A stretch of 64,000 nucleotides of DNA from NCBI RefSeq assembly GCF_003716585.1, contig NZ_PTJO01000003.1, forward strand, positions 638,317 to 702,316. The letters are read 5' to 3'. Shown in pieces: positions 56,135-64,000 of the stretch. A model generated the notes under the pieces. That model was not told where the DNA came from. It saw only the letters and a list, made by a program, of their open reading frames with translations, and searched no databases. Each line of letters opens with the position of its first letter. The stretch's first letter is position 1. The position numbers and the translations under genes are program-made. This stretch comes from Corynebacterium alimapuense. Lineage in GTDB: Bacteria; Actinomycetota; Actinomycetes; Mycobacteriales; Mycobacteriaceae.

Positions 56135-56833
56135 GTGCGCAGCTACACCGCCGCCGAGAAGAATCTGGCGGTAAGTTTCGCGTTCATCGCCGGATTCCTC
56201 GACTCTGTCGGCTTCATCTTCCTCGGTGGCGTGTTCCTTTCCTTCATGTCCGGCAACACCACCCGAATCGCCACCTCTGCGATTGAAGGCGACACCGCTC
56301 TAGCCTGGCTGGCGGGCTCCGCGGTCTTCTTCTTCATCATCGGCGTCATGGAAGGCGCTTTAGTTAGGCGTCTGGCGATGCAACGCCTGCATCCGGATCG
56401 GATTCGTGAGGTGGTGATGGCAAACCTCTGCGTGCTATTTACACTTTCCTCAATCCTCGTGCTTATCGACGCCCCCCGTGCCGCCATCATCGTTGCCTCC
56501 TTGGGCATCGGCTCCATGAACAGCATTTTCGAACGATCCGGGGAAGTGTCGATCCCCTTGACTTACATGACCGGCACGCTGGTAAAGATGGGTCAACGTT
56601 TTGTCGATGCCTTCTTCGGCGGCACGCATGAGGCTTGGTTAGGGCATTTCAAAATGTGGATGGGCTTGTCCGCCGGAGCCTTCTTTGGTGCGATGACCTA
56701 CCAAAACTTAGGCATGCACGCCATCCTTATCGCCACCGGCCTAACTATGCTCATCAGCCTGACCGCAGTCATCATCCGAATCAAGGGTCGTCGCCATGGA
56801 TCGATTGTCCGTGAGGAAGTTGCGCCTTTCTGA
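56135..56833 (+). CDS. YoaK/DUF1275-family membrane protein
   Basis: A 232-residue membrane protein with about six helices. The GFLDSVGFIFLGGVFLSFMSGNTT stretch near the N-terminus and MTGTLVKMGQRFVDAFFGG are characteristic of DUF1275 (YoaK). Function is unknown in any species I can cite. It starts at GTG with a weak ribosome site, 48 bp after the preceding gene, and may be co-transcribed with it. A gene-poor stretch of over 1 kb follows. Confidence 0.8.
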   Translation: MRSYTAAEKNLAVSFAFIAGFLDSVGFIFLGGVFLSFMSGNTTRIATSAIEGDTALAWLAGSAVFFFIIGVMEGALVRRLAMQRLHPDRIREVVMANLCVLFTLSSILVLIDAPRAAIIVASLGIGSMNSIFERSGEVSIPLTYMTGTLVKMGQRFVDAFFGGTHEAWLGHFKMWMGLSAGAFFGAMTYQNLGMHAILIATGLTMLISLTAVIIRIKGRRHGSIVREEVAPF

Positions 56834-57250
56834 TGCGCCTAAGATCTAGGCGATAACCGACTGCGCGGAGGTTCATCTCTCTCACATCGAGACCACCAGG
56901 CATCTTGCAGTCCTTTATTTAGGTCAAAAGAACTCGATGATCCAATTTTGGGCAGCGATGAAACGACAAGACGATGTCCTATGCCCCTAACAGGGTCTGA
57001 GCCACCTTCCCAAATCCGCCGCACCTTCACTGAGAGAACCACAGAGACCATGAGCCTCCACGCTCTGCGGGGTGGCCCAATGATTAGAGAAGTCAACAGC
57101 CTACTGGAGTGCTTATAACTGTCCCCTTAGTCAGAATTACACCAATAGGCGAAATCCACTCCCTGCGAAACATGAATTTTCCCGCACCCCCATCTCAGCC
57201 ACTGCCGCCGGCCCCCACGCGCTAGCCACCATAAACTCTGCCTTGCTCAA
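56834..57250. other. Gene-poor intergenic stretch before the mycolyltransferase remnant
   Basis: About 420 bp with no recognisable gene. Open frames on both strands are short and lack family similarity. Given the degenerate mycolyltransferase copy immediately downstream, this stretch may hold its lost 5' half, but I could not align it to any part of that family. Confidence 0.5.
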
Positions 57251-57499
57251 AGTGCCGATGGACTATCCAGCGCTTCTAGCGGAGCAACCGCAGCTTTCGA
57301 AGGCGAGTCCTACTGCGATGACGTCATCGCGCTGGCAACCGGCGCAGTCCTAGAAAGCGGTAGCTCAGCTGCACCCAGAACCTTGACCAAGCCCTGAGCG
57401 ATTTGGGAATGAGCGAGGAGAACTTACACCATCAACGACAAGGGAGACGGTGTGTATACCTGGAACACGATCGAACCCGTCCTCGACGTTATCGACTAT
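57251..57499 (+). pseudogene. Decayed mycolyltransferase/antigen-85-like remnant (C-terminal part)
   Basis: Translated in three successive frames, this stretch aligns with the C-terminus of the intact gene downstream. Frame 1 (57251-57367) gives YCDDVIALATGAVLESG against YAGDVISMTAGSVLERG. Frame 2 (from 57370) gives CTQNLDQALSDLGM against CTEDLDAAMTDLGM. Frame 3 (57422-57499) gives INDKGDGVYTWNT against VHYKGPGVHNWPN, with Tyr where the catalytic His should be. At least two frameshifts and an in-frame stop at 57394 of frame 1 show it is dead. No signal peptide or nucleophile region was found upstream. Confidence 0.8.
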
Positions 57500-57848
57500 G
57501 GCCAGTTGTCACATTTACTGGCAATCATCGTGATCCCGGGAAATAGCTGTTCACTCGCACTGCACCTCCCACCTATTCCTCTAGGTCCACCGCAAGACAT
57601 GCAGCGCGAATGAACACTACAACGGCAAAAATCCCCCTTTTCAACGCCCGTTAGGTTCACCGACTGGCTTGGAGAGCGATCTTTTTTTGATCCACAAGAA
57701 CGCATTTCACCGGCCAGGAGACAATGCTGCGATGAACGCCCCCTGCGCAATAGGAATAGTGCCGATGATCTCAACACGCTTCCTCAATCCACCAACCAAG
57801 GATCAACGACCTCAGCTTCACTGCAATCTTGATGTCTTAACGCTGAGC

Positions 57849-57871
57849 ATAATCACAGTGGATAATCACAG
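57849..57871. promoter_or_regulatory. Direct repeat upstream of the mycolyltransferase promoter
   Basis: ATAATCACAG occurs exactly twice, at 57849-57858 and 57862-57871, a 13-bp period. The repeats are about 55-80 bp upstream of the predicted -35 box of the mycolyltransferase gene. They could be an activator or repressor site. No known regulator motif was recognised. Confidence 0.4.
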
Positions 57872-57893
57872 AAAAGGCATCAATTAAACATCC

Positions 57894-57909
57894 AGCCTTA
57901 GAAAAGGCT
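57894..57909. other. Small hairpin upstream of the mycolyltransferase promoter
   Basis: AGCCTT (57894-57899) and AAGGCT (57904-57909) form a perfect 6-bp stem with loop AGAA. It lies about 20 bp before the predicted -35 box. It may be the end of an upstream element or a protein site. It has no T tract. Confidence 0.4.
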
Positions 57910-57927
57910 AATAATAGATCTCAATCT

Positions 57928-57957
57928 TTGGGAAAAGTAAAACCTTTAAGTTAGATT
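57928..57957 (+). promoter_or_regulatory. Predicted promoter giving a leaderless mycolyltransferase mRNA
   Basis: TTGGGA at 57928-57933 and TAGATT at 57952-57957 are separated by 18 bp and match SigA-type -35 and -10 hexamers. Transcription would begin about 7 bp later, at the GTG/ATG start codons (57964 or 57967), so the transcript would be leaderless. No ribosome site is visible. This is a prediction from spacing. Confidence 0.5.
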
Positions 57958-57963
57958 CCTTGA

Positions 57964-59154
57964 GTGATGCATAAACAATCCCGCACTTTTTTCTCAGTTA
58001 TCGCAGCTGCCGCCCTCGCAGTAGGTGCTGCTTCACCTGCCGCTGCGCAAAGTAGCACTGATGAAGCCTTCGAAACCCTTCAAGGATCCATCGCTTTCGG
58101 CGAAGGGTCCGTTGTCAGCTCCAGCCAGTCAATAGCTTCTTCTGGTTCTTCTCTTGATGCCACCCTCAGTTCGCTATCACTGTTGGGATCCTCAGAGATT
58201 CCACTGGGTGGAGGGCTTACCTCCAGCGATTCTGATTATCCTTTGGCAACTCGCCAGATTGATACCGCTGAGATCGTCGACAAAAGTGTCATCGATGCTG
58301 AACAGCGGCTCGAACGCTGGACCGTTGCCTCCCCGAATATGCAACGCGATGTCTCCGTCCAAATCATGAAATCCGCAGATTCCACTGCAAATTCCCCCAT
58401 GCTCTATCTATTTGATGGAATCAGCGCTCCCTATAACTCGGGGTGGTTCCGGGAGGGAGATGCCAATTCAGTATTCGCAGAGGAGAATGTCACTCTGGTA
58501 TTGCCGAATGAGGCTCCCGGCTCCCTATACTCAGACTGGGTGTCCGAGGATCCCGCATTGGGCGTGAATATGTGGGAGACCTTCATTGTTGAAGAGCTTG
58601 CGCCTCTGCTTGAAGCGGAGTCAGAGCTCAATTTCAACGGCAAACGCGGAGTCGGCGGTCTCTCGATGGGAGCCATCGGCGCGGTGAATCTCGCCAATTC
58701 CAACCCCGATATGTTCGACGCTACCTTCGGCATCTCCGGATGCTATTCCACCCTCGACCCCATCGGTCGGCAGATGGTCAATCTAGTCACCGGATCACGT
58801 GGTGGCGACGTCGAGAATATGTGGGGCACATTCGGTTCCCAAGAGTGGATCGACCACGACGTAGTCAGCCATCCCGAAGGTCTAGCCGACATGGCGGTTT
58901 ATCTCTCTGCCGCTGACGGCGCAATCACTGAGACAAACCGGGCGCACTACGCTGGCGATGTAATCAGTATGACTGCGGGTTCTGTCCTAGAACGAGGAGT
59001 TCTCAGCTGCACCGAGGATCTCGATGCAGCGATGACCGACCTGGGGATGACTCATCATGTGGTCCACTACAAAGGTCCTGGCGTGCACAATTGGCCTAAT
59101 TACCAAGAAGAGCTGCCCTTGGCTTGGACTTCCGTTAAATCTTCCTTGTACTAA
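57964..59154 (+). CDS. Secreted mycolyltransferase-like esterase (antigen 85/Cmt family)
   Basis: An exported alpha/beta hydrolase that in characterised members transfers mycolates onto trehalose or arabinogalactan. The 396-residue protein has a Sec signal peptide (cleavage near ASPAAAQ-S, about residue 29), a Ser-rich linker to about 90, then the catalytic domain with nucleophile S234 (GLSMGA) and H375 (GVHNW). The block NVTLVLPNEAPGSLYSDW matches the family. The N-terminal linker is unusual in length. The gene is a single unit between a predicted leaderless promoter and a terminator, with a 67-bp repeat just downstream. Confidence 0.88.
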   Translation: MMHKQSRTFFSVIAAAALAVGAASPAAAQSSTDEAFETLQGSIAFGEGSVVSSSQSIASSGSSLDATLSSLSLLGSSEIPLGGGLTSSDSDYPLATRQIDTAEIVDKSVIDAEQRLERWTVASPNMQRDVSVQIMKSADSTANSPMLYLFDGISAPYNSGWFREGDANSVFAEENVTLVLPNEAPGSLYSDWVSEDPALGVNMWETFIVEELAPLLEAESELNFNGKRGVGGLSMGAIGAVNLANSNPDMFDATFGISGCYSTLDPIGRQMVNLVTGSRGGDVENMWGTFGSQEWIDHDVVSHPEGLADMAVYLSAADGAITETNRAHYAGDVISMTAGSVLERGVLSCTEDLDAAMTDLGMTHHVVHYKGPGVHNWPNYQEELPLAWTSVKSSLY

Positions 59155-59162
59155 GCTCCCTT

Positions 59163-59188
59163 CGGTAGCGCTGTCAGTGGCGCTACCG
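59163..59188. other. Stem-loop just after the mycolyltransferase gene
   Basis: CGGTAGCG (59163-59170) and CGCTACCG (59181-59188) are a perfect 8-bp stem with a 10-base loop. No T tract follows, so termination is uncertain. It lies 9 bp beyond the stop codon. Confidence 0.5.
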
Positions 59189-59206
59189 TGATCTCGGGAA
59201 TTAGCG

Positions 59207-59273
59207 GGTAATTAGCACCGCACTTCTAGTCGGTTGCTACAGAAAACTGGCCAGCACCGCGGTGCGAATAACC
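59207..59273. repeat. Isolated 67-bp palindromic repeat, same family as the 17-kb array
   Basis: This element is exactly 67 bp, the same as the four array units. Its plus strand begins GGTAATTAGCACCGCACT and ends CCGCGGTGCGAATAACC; the array units begin GGTTATTCGC(A/G)CCGC and end with GCAGTGCGAACAACC-like blocks. The end blocks match closely, and the interior differs. It lies 53 bp beyond the mycolyltransferase stop, before the terminator. Confidence 0.75.
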
Positions 59274-59308
59274 ACTCGAATCCAAGCCACCACGGCATCA
59301 CCGATAAT

Positions 59309-59354
59309 CCCCCTCACAACCAGTTCGAAATCTGGCAGTGAGGGGGAGATTTTT
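59309..59354 (+). terminator. Terminator after the mycolyltransferase gene
   Basis: CCCCCTCAC (59309-59317) pairs perfectly with GTGAGGGGG (59338-59346), with a CCAG/CTGG inner stem and a TTTTT tract at 59350-59354. It fits a plus-strand intrinsic terminator beyond the 67-bp repeat, and probably also ends transcription from lepA. Confidence 0.85.
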
Positions 59355-59370
59355 CATCCGTGAAGTCACC

Positions 59371-61215
59371 TTAACCGTCAGTAGACAGTGCCGCGACGAA
59401 CGCTTCCTGTGGAACAGAAACCGAACCGATGTGCTTCATCCGCTTCTTACCCGCTTTTTGCTTCTCTAGAAGCTTGCGCTTACGCGAGATGTCACCGCCA
59501 TAACACTTGGCTAGGACGTCCTTACGCATAGCCCTGATGTTTTCACGGGCAATAACCTTGGAGCCGATAGCAGCCTGAACGGGCACCTCGAACTGCTGGC
59601 GAGGGATCAATGACTTCAGCTTCACAGTCATCTTATTGCCGTACCACTGGGCATTATCACGGTGAACAATGGCGGAGAAAGCATCGACTGGTTCGCCCTG
59701 CAGAAGGATATCCACCTTGACCAGATCAGAAGTCTGCTCGCCGACCTCCTCATAGTTGAGGGAAGCATAGCCCTTAGTCCGGGACTTGAGCATGTCGAAG
59801 AAGTCGAAGATAATCTCGCCCAGCGGCATGATGTATCGAAGTTCGACGCGGTCTTCAGACAGGTAGTCCATGTTCTGCATCTCGCCGCGCTTGGATTGGC
59901 ACAGCTCCATCGTGGTGCCAACAAACTCGCTCGGCACGATGATGGTGACGTTAACAATCGGCTCATGAATTTCCCGCAGTTTTCCACCCGGCCAATCCGA
60001 AGGATTATGCACGCGGTGTTCTGAACCATCTTCCGCAACGACTCGGTAGTCCACCGACGGAGAGGTGGAAATCAAATCTAGGTCGAATTCTCGCTCCAAG
60101 CGATCCCTGGTGATCTCCATATGCAGCAGACCAAGGAAGCCACAACGGAAACCAAAGCCCAAAGCCACAGAAGTCTCTGGCTCCCAAGTCAACGAGGCAT
60201 CGTTGAGCTGTAGCTTTTCCAGAGCTTCCCGCAATGCCGGGAAATCTCCCTGGGAAATGGGAAACAGGCCTGAGTACACCATGGGCTTAGGTTCGGCATA
60301 TCCCTGTAGTGCTTCTTCTGCACCGTTGACCGCCCAGGTGACGGTATCGCCGACCTTGGACTGACGAACATCCTTCACACCGGTGATCAAGTATCCAACC
60401 TCGCCTGGCCCCAGCCCGGAACACTTTTTCGGAGTTGGGGAAACAATGCCGATTTCCAGCAAGTCGTGGGCCGCACCAGTAGACATCATCTTGATGCGCT
60501 GACGCTGGGTCAACTTGCCATCCATCATACGAATATAGGTGACCACGCCACGGTAGGTGTCATAGACAGAGTCGAAGATCATCGCACGTGCAGGTGCGTC
60601 CACGTTGTAGTCAGAACTCGGCGGTGGGCATAGTTCGCATACTCGATCTAGCAGTTCAGGAACGCCAACGCCGGTCTTACCAGACACCCGAAGGACCTCT
60701 TCGGGTTCGCAGCCGATGATATTGGCTACCTCAAGCGCATACTTATCCGGATCAGCTGCGGGAAGGTCAATCTTGTTGAGGACCGGAATGATCTCCAAGT
60801 CCTTATCAATAGCCATATAGAGGTTAGCTAGTGTCTGGGCTTCAATACCTTGAGCAGCATCGACCAACAAGATGGCACCTTCACAGGCTTCCAGTGCACG
60901 GGAGACTTCATAGGTGAAGTCAACGTGGCCAGGAGTATCGATCATCTGCATAACAATCTCTTGGCCCAGCAGCGGGCCGGATCGCGGGATCCACGGCAGA
61001 CGCACGTTCTGCGCCTTGATGGTGATTCCGCGCTCACGCTCGATATCCATGTTGTCGAGGTACTGCGCGCGCATGTCACGGACATCAACCACCTCCGAAA
61101 GTTGGAGAATGCGGTCCGCGAGGGTCGACTTACCGTGGTCGATGTGCGCGATGATGCAGAAGTTTCGGATCCGGGCGGGATCGGTGAACGTCTGCTCTGC
61201 AAATTTCCTGGTCAA
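59371..61215 (-). CDS. lepA: Translation elongation factor 4, LepA
   Basis: A ribosome-associated GTPase that promotes back-translocation or subunit biogenesis. The 614-residue protein has the GTPase motifs [17 protein letters not shown] and [10 protein letters not shown], and the LepA-specific C-terminal domain ending with [24 protein letters not shown] 61215 was chosen because AAGGA is five bases upstream and the length then equals family members (about 615); a GTG further upstream would add 21 residues without similarity. It is divergent from the MazF-like gene. Confidence 0.96.
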   Translation of the reverse strand: MTRKFAEQTFTDPARIRNFCIIAHIDHGKSTLADRILQLSEVVDVRDMRAQYLDNMDIERERGITIKAQNVRLPWIPRSGPLLGQEIVMQMIDTPGHVDFTYEVSRALEACEGAILLVDAAQGIEAQTLANLYMAIDKDLEIIPVLNKIDLPAADPDKYALEVANIIGCEPEEVLRVSGKTGVGVPELLDRVCELCPPPSSDYNVDAPARAMIFDSVYDTYRGVVTYIRMMDGKLTQRQRIKMMSTGAAHDLLEIGIVSPTPKKCSGLGPGEVGYLITGVKDVRQSKVGDTVTWAVNGAEEALQGYAEPKPMVYSGLFPISQGDFPALREALEKLQLNDASLTWEPETSVALGFGFRCGFLGLLHMEITRDRLEREFDLDLISTSPSVDYRVVAEDGSEHRVHNPSDWPGGKLREIHEPIVNVTIIVPSEFVGTTMELCQSKRGEMQNMDYLSEDRVELRYIMPLGEIIFDFFDMLKSRTKGYASLNYEEVGEQTSDLVKVDILLQGEPVDAFSAIVHRDNAQWYGNKMTVKLKSLIPRQQFEVPVQAAIGSKVIARENIRAMRKDVLAKCYGGDISRKRKLLEKQKAGKKRMKHIGSVSVPQEAFVAALSTDG

Positions 61216-61466
61216 CTGATTCCTTATCCGATCGGGCTGGACGGGCACCTCAGTGACCGGCCGCAGGGGGAAGTCCACATAAATTGCGATCTACCTCTCT
61301 CAACGCATTGTACCTGCAGGTCCGACAAAGCTAAACGGCTGCCCTCCGGGGGCGCCGCTCCAAGGTACTTGCGCTATTGCCTCCACTAGGACGCCCCGCG
61401 TCTTTTAGCAACCGATACACTGGACCAAAGGTTTACCCCACCAGCTCTTTCCAGGATGGTTTCCAG

Positions 61467-62054
61467 ATGGGCATTAAGACACCACGGTCACACACCGACA
61501 GCGACACTTATGCCGAAAAGCCGGGGTTTAAGACTCGCATTCGCCAGCTGTTAGCAGGGCCTACCTCATCCCCACTTGAGACCGGCTTGTCTAGGATCAA
61601 TGACCGGCTCGGGTTAAATAGTGGCCACCAAGGCGACATCGGCCGAACTCAAGCCGCAAAGATTCGTGTTGAGGCGACGGGGAGAATTTCTCGCAACGTC
61701 TATTACGCCCCCGATATGGATGGCCAGGCCGAACCCGGAGAGGTCGTCTGGGTCTGGACTCCTACAGATGGGGCCGAAAAACTACCTCGCGAACGCGCCA
61801 TGCTGGTGATTGGAAGGGACCGTCATGCTGTCTTGGGCCTGCTGATTTCGCCCAACCCGAAACATGAAAATGACGACGCCTGGCTGGATATCGGTGCTGG
61901 CGAGTGGGACCCCGCAGGTAGGCAGTGTTGGGTTCGGCTCGACCGAGTGCTGGAGGTCTCCGAATTAGCAGTTCGCCGCCAAGGTGCGCTCTTTCCCCAG
62001 CGGCGCTTCGACCGCATTGCCAACCGGCTACGCTCCCGCTACCAATGGGGCTAG
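61467..62054 (+). CDS. MazF/PemK-like protein, conserved near lepA
   Basis: A 195-residue protein. Residues ~65-195 match the actinobacterial PemK/MazF-like family: VYYAPDMDGQAEPGEVVWVW, RAMLVIGR, GLLISPN and DIGAGEWDPAGRQCWVRLDR. The N-terminal ~60 residues are basic and low-complexity. The homologue beside lepA is a conserved single gene in mycobacteria and corynebacteria, and no antitoxin gene is adjacent, so toxin function is not established. The start ATG 61467 has GGATGG seven bases upstream. Confidence 0.82.
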   Translation: MGIKTPRSHTDSDTYAEKPGFKTRIRQLLAGPTSSPLETGLSRINDRLGLNSGHQGDIGRTQAAKIRVEATGRISRNVYYAPDMDGQAEPGEVVWVWTPTDGAEKLPRERAMLVIGRDRHAVLGLLISPNPKHENDDAWLDIGAGEWDPAGRQCWVRLDRVLEVSELAVRRQGALFPQRRFDRIANRLRSRYQWG

Positions 62055-62257
62055 AGAAATTAGCCTCAGTACTTTGAGCTAGTACTTAGCAACTGCTAGG
62101 ATCTATCTGTTATTCATCTTCTGGATGCGTTGACTGGGACGGGCAGGACCTTGGGTCCGTTTATCAGTTGTCAGCGCCGAATGGCCCTAGTGGCCAGGGG
62201 TGTATCCGGCTGGTGGGTTACCAACACCATTTTCTTCGAGACCAAGAGGTATTTTTC

Positions 62258-62521
62258 ATGGCTAACATCAAGTCCCAGCAGAAGCGCGTTCTCACCAACG
62301 AGAAGTCTCGCCAGCGCAACCAGGCTGTTCGTTCCGCTGTCCGCACCGAGGCCCGCAAGTTCCGCGCGGCCGTCGAGGCCGGCGACAAGGCTGCTGCCGA
62401 GCTCCAGCTGCGTGCCGCAGGCCGCGCCTTGGACAAGGCCGTCACCAAGGGTGTTCTGCACCGCAACAACGCCGCCAACAAGAAGTCCAACATGGCATTG
62501 GCTTTCAACAAGCTGGGCTAA
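62258..62521 (+). CDS. rpsT: 30S ribosomal protein S20
   Basis: A small basic protein that binds 16S rRNA in the 30S body. The 87-residue sequence begins with the typical MANIKSQQKRVLTNEKSRQR and is rich in Lys, Arg and Ala. The start at 62258 is supported by AAGAGG eight bases upstream and by family N-termini; the longer open frame upstream is not conserved. A perfect terminator follows. Position between lepA and holA is typical. Confidence 0.97.
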   Translation: MANIKSQQKRVLTNEKSRQRNQAVRSAVRTEARKFRAAVEAGDKAAAELQLRAAGRALDKAVTKGVLHRNNAANKKSNMALAFNKLG

Positions 62522-62541
62522 TACCCTTCTTGCTTAAGATT

Positions 62542-62574
62542 CCCGGTTCCTGGTTCACCAGGAACCGGGTTTTC
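62542..62574 (+). terminator. Strong terminator after rpsT
   Basis: CCCGGTTCCTGG (62542-62553) and CCAGGAACCGGG (62558-62569) form a perfect 12-bp stem with loop TTCA, followed by TTTTC. It is 21 bp beyond the rpsT stop. The minus strand LysE gene ends 11 bp further on, so it may be bidirectional. Confidence 0.95.
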
Positions 62575-62584
62575 TTTGCCCTAC

Positions 62585-63229
62585 TCAGAGTAGGTCAGCC
62601 ATTCCTCGCATCAGCAATATTGCACCTACCAGCAAAAATAGGACTCCTGAGATGATGTCAATGCTCGGGCCCCACGCTAGTAGGCGACGTCGCATAGCGG
62701 AAGTAGATATCACCAGCGCCATCGTCATCTGCGCCACCAACGCCGATAGTGCCAACAAAGCGACTACTAAGACAGACAAGCTTAGCGATGGCTCGGCGGG
62801 CAATAGTGGGGCAATCATCGCCGAGAGGTACAGCACGATCTTCGGGTTGGACAGATTGGTGCTGAGTCCGTACCAAAATGCTGAGCGCAAGGATCCCAGC
62901 CTGGCGATAGCTTCAGTCTCATTGGCTGGCGGGTTGAGCCGCTGAGCTAGACCACCGACGATCTGCTGGTAGCCCATCCACAACAACCATCCGCCGCCGA
63001 TGAGCTGCACCAGTCCCAAGATCGCTGGGAAAGCATTAAGCAGTGCTGCGGCTCCCAAAACGGTAAGGGTGCACCAAAACAACACTCCAATTTGGATGCC
63101 TGCGGTCGCCGCCAGTGCGTGTCGACGCGAGCGCGTAGCCATCCGGGTGATCAATAAAACATCAGGTCCAGGGGATGCGGCACCTGCCAGATTCAGCGCC
63201 AATAAAGCACCCAGTTGCGCTAAGTTCAC
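62585..63229 (-). CDS. LysE/RhtB-family amino-acid exporter
   Basis: A 214-residue membrane protein with about six helices. Family marks are the N-terminal GAASPGPDVLLI, the second-helix AATAGIQIGVLFW and the GGGWLLWMGYQ block. Members export lysine, threonine, homoserine or other amino acids; the substrate is not predictable. The start is GTG, overlapping the ankyrin gene stop by 4 bp, so the two are coupled. The next gene upstream is holA. Confidence 0.88.
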   Translation of the reverse strand: MNLAQLGALLALNLAGAASPGPDVLLITRMATRSRRHALAATAGIQIGVLFWCTLTVLGAAALLNAFPAILGLVQLIGGGWLLWMGYQQIVGGLAQRLNPPANETEAIARLGSLRSAFWYGLSTNLSNPKIVLYLSAMIAPLLPAEPSLSLSVLVVALLALSALVAQMTMALVISTSAMRRRLLAWGPSIDIISGVLFLLVGAILLMRGMADLL

Positions 63230-63615
63230 TCCTCCACACCGAGGCGGATGAGTGCATCGGTCATCTGGAACATTCGAGCGGTCTCCACCGCAGAAGGGTG
63301 ACCTGCGTGCGGATCTGATCCCGCTTCGATGAGCACATCGACTACTTCGTCGTACTTCTTAAACAGCGCACCAGCCAGTGGTGTTTGTCCGCGCTGATTT
63401 TGCTTATCGACGCCCGCGCCGCGCGCCACCAAACCACGGACCAAGTCAGCATGCCCGCTATAGGCAGCAAACATCAGCAAGGTATTGCCGTCTTCATTGG
63501 CTAGGTCTGGGCTGACGCCGTTGTCAACGTAATCAAGCAATACCGGCTCACCTGTGCGCGCCATATCGAACAAGCGGGTGGCTAGTTCGCGGACATCATC
63601 GGGAATCTCACTCAT
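63226..63615 (-). CDS. Ankyrin-repeat protein
   Basis: A 129-residue protein with about three ankyrin repeats (residues ~30-115). Clear repeat hallmarks are GNTLLMFAAYSGHADLVRGL and GQTPLAGALFKKYDEVVDVL. It should fold as a small protein-interaction surface and has no signal or membrane helix. It overlaps the LysE-type gene by 4 bp and lies 11 bp after the holA end, in one minus-strand run. The partner is unknown. Confidence 0.85.
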   Translation of the reverse strand: MSEIPDDVRELATRLFDMARTGEPVLLDYVDNGVSPDLANEDGNTLLMFAAYSGHADLVRGLVARGAGVDKQNQRGQTPLAGALFKKYDEVVDVLIEAGSDPHAGHPSAVETARMFQMTDALIRLGVEE

Positions 63616-63626
63616 AGCTGCTTAGT

Positions 63627-64000
63627 CTATCTCGCAAGCTCAGAGATCTGACGTACTGCATATTCGATAGCGAACTCTGGGTCTCCACCCTGCCCTTTTA
63701 CCTCGGCATTGAGTTCCGCAACGACCATGACGGCTTTGGAAACATCATCTCCCGACCAGCGCCGAGCAACTTTTGCAGTCTTTTCCACCACGAAGGGATG
63801 CATCCCCAACGATCCAGCCAAAGAGCGATAGTCACTGGTACGGGTGGAATATAGTCGGGCAATCGCCCCGACTTTGCTACTGAGCGCTGCAGCCAACGCC
63901 ACTGGGTTCATGCCCAGCTGCAATGCGCGGCGCGTACTAGCTACCGCACGCGCAGTCTGACCATTGACTGCCAAATCCGCGATATCAAATCCAGAAACTT
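63627..64000 (-). CDS. holA: DNA polymerase III delta subunit, partial (C-terminal part)
   Basis: The 3' end of holA; the frame stays open to the window edge (no start in view). Delta opens the sliding clamp as part of the clamp loader. The visible ~124 residues match the C-terminal collar domain, with VSGFDIADLAVNGQTARAV at the edge, LYSTRTSDYRSLAGSLGMHPF, and KTAKVARRWSG. The position with rpsT and lepA supports this assignment. Truncated by the window only. Confidence 0.9.
   Translation of the reverse strand, partial: VSGFDIADLAVNGQTARAVASTRRALQLGMNPVALAAALSSKVGAIARLYSTRTSDYRSLAGSLGMHPFVVEKTAKVARRWSGDDVSKAVMVVAELNAEVKGQGGDPEFAIEYAVRQISELAR

Noticed and set aside
56839-57096. Possible insertion-sequence remnant
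   Set aside because: No terminal inverted repeats, transposase motif or target duplication could be identified.
61467-62054. Active type II toxin-antitoxin module
   Set aside because: No antitoxin frame lies next to it; the gene stands alone and has a conserved core-genome position.

Overview
The window looks like a chromosomal segment of a Corynebacterium-type actinobacterium. Base composition is moderately GC-rich. Start codons are mixed ATG, GTG and TTG. The gene set includes a secreted mycolyltransferase-like esterase, the glyS-arsR-zur and uppS-recO-era blocks, treS with maltokinase, and an ectoine/betaine BCCT carrier. The order (glyS, zur, uppS, recO, era, ybeY, phoH, dnaJ, hrcA, hemW, fadD, malQ ... 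lepA, rpsT, holA) matches what I know of corynebacterial chromosomes. The species was not determined.

Layout. 0.1-2.5 kb, minus strand: glyS followed by two tandem paralogous unknown genes. 2.7-4.9 kb: an ArsR regulator and zur, convergent with a ferritin-like/VIT1 metal exporter. 4.9-7.3 kb: uppS, recO, era. 7.5-9.8 kb: a PH-domain protein, pyridoxal kinase and an unknown membrane protein. 10.1-16.1 kb: corC, ybeY, phoH, rsmE, dnaJ, hrcA, a tightly packed stress and ribosome-maturation block with a CIRCE-like site at the hrcA start. 16.1-17.4 kb: an AbiEi-like/DUF559 fusion gene with an array of four 67-bp palindromic repeats at an exact 82-bp period upstream. 17.4-21.2 kb: hemW, an unknown gene and fadD. 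21.3-27.8 kb: malQ, two tiny membrane proteins, an M3 peptidase, a type-B carboxylesterase and idi. 27.9-30.8 kb: a PPE-like (type VII secretion type) protein with two lipoproteins. 31-38.4 kb: an ABC exporter, a C-S lyase, treS-maltokinase and a luciferase-like monooxygenase. 38.5-39.9 kb: a membrane protein and an AEC carrier. 40-45.7 kb: a complete peptide/nickel-type ABC importer and a ribokinase. 46-50.7 kb: a BASS symporter, an S33 peptidase, a hexose-phosphate mutarotase and a thiosulfate carrier fused to TusA. 50.9-56.8 kb: a FUSC protein, a BCCT carrier, an unknown protein and a YoaK-family protein. 56.8-59.2 kb: a gene-poor stretch with a decayed mycolyltransferase copy, then an intact one. 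59.4-64 kb: lepA, a solitary MazF-like gene, rpsT, a LysE exporter, an ankyrin protein and the 3' part of holA.

Most of the window is core genome. The less explained parts are the repeat array with its AbiEi/DUF559 gene (plus a fifth 67-bp repeat 42 kb away beside the mycolyltransferase), the PPE-like/lipoprotein cluster with no secretion machinery nearby, the mycolyltransferase pseudogene, and several strong inverted repeats at unknown genes. The best candidate for an undescribed system is the nuclease-like winged-helix protein and its palindromic repeat family. That link is an inference from position and symmetry only.

Several coding starts given here lie inside longer open frames. They were chosen by Shine-Dalgarno position, family length or avoidance of overlap. 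No tRNA, rRNA, CRISPR array or intact insertion sequence was seen.
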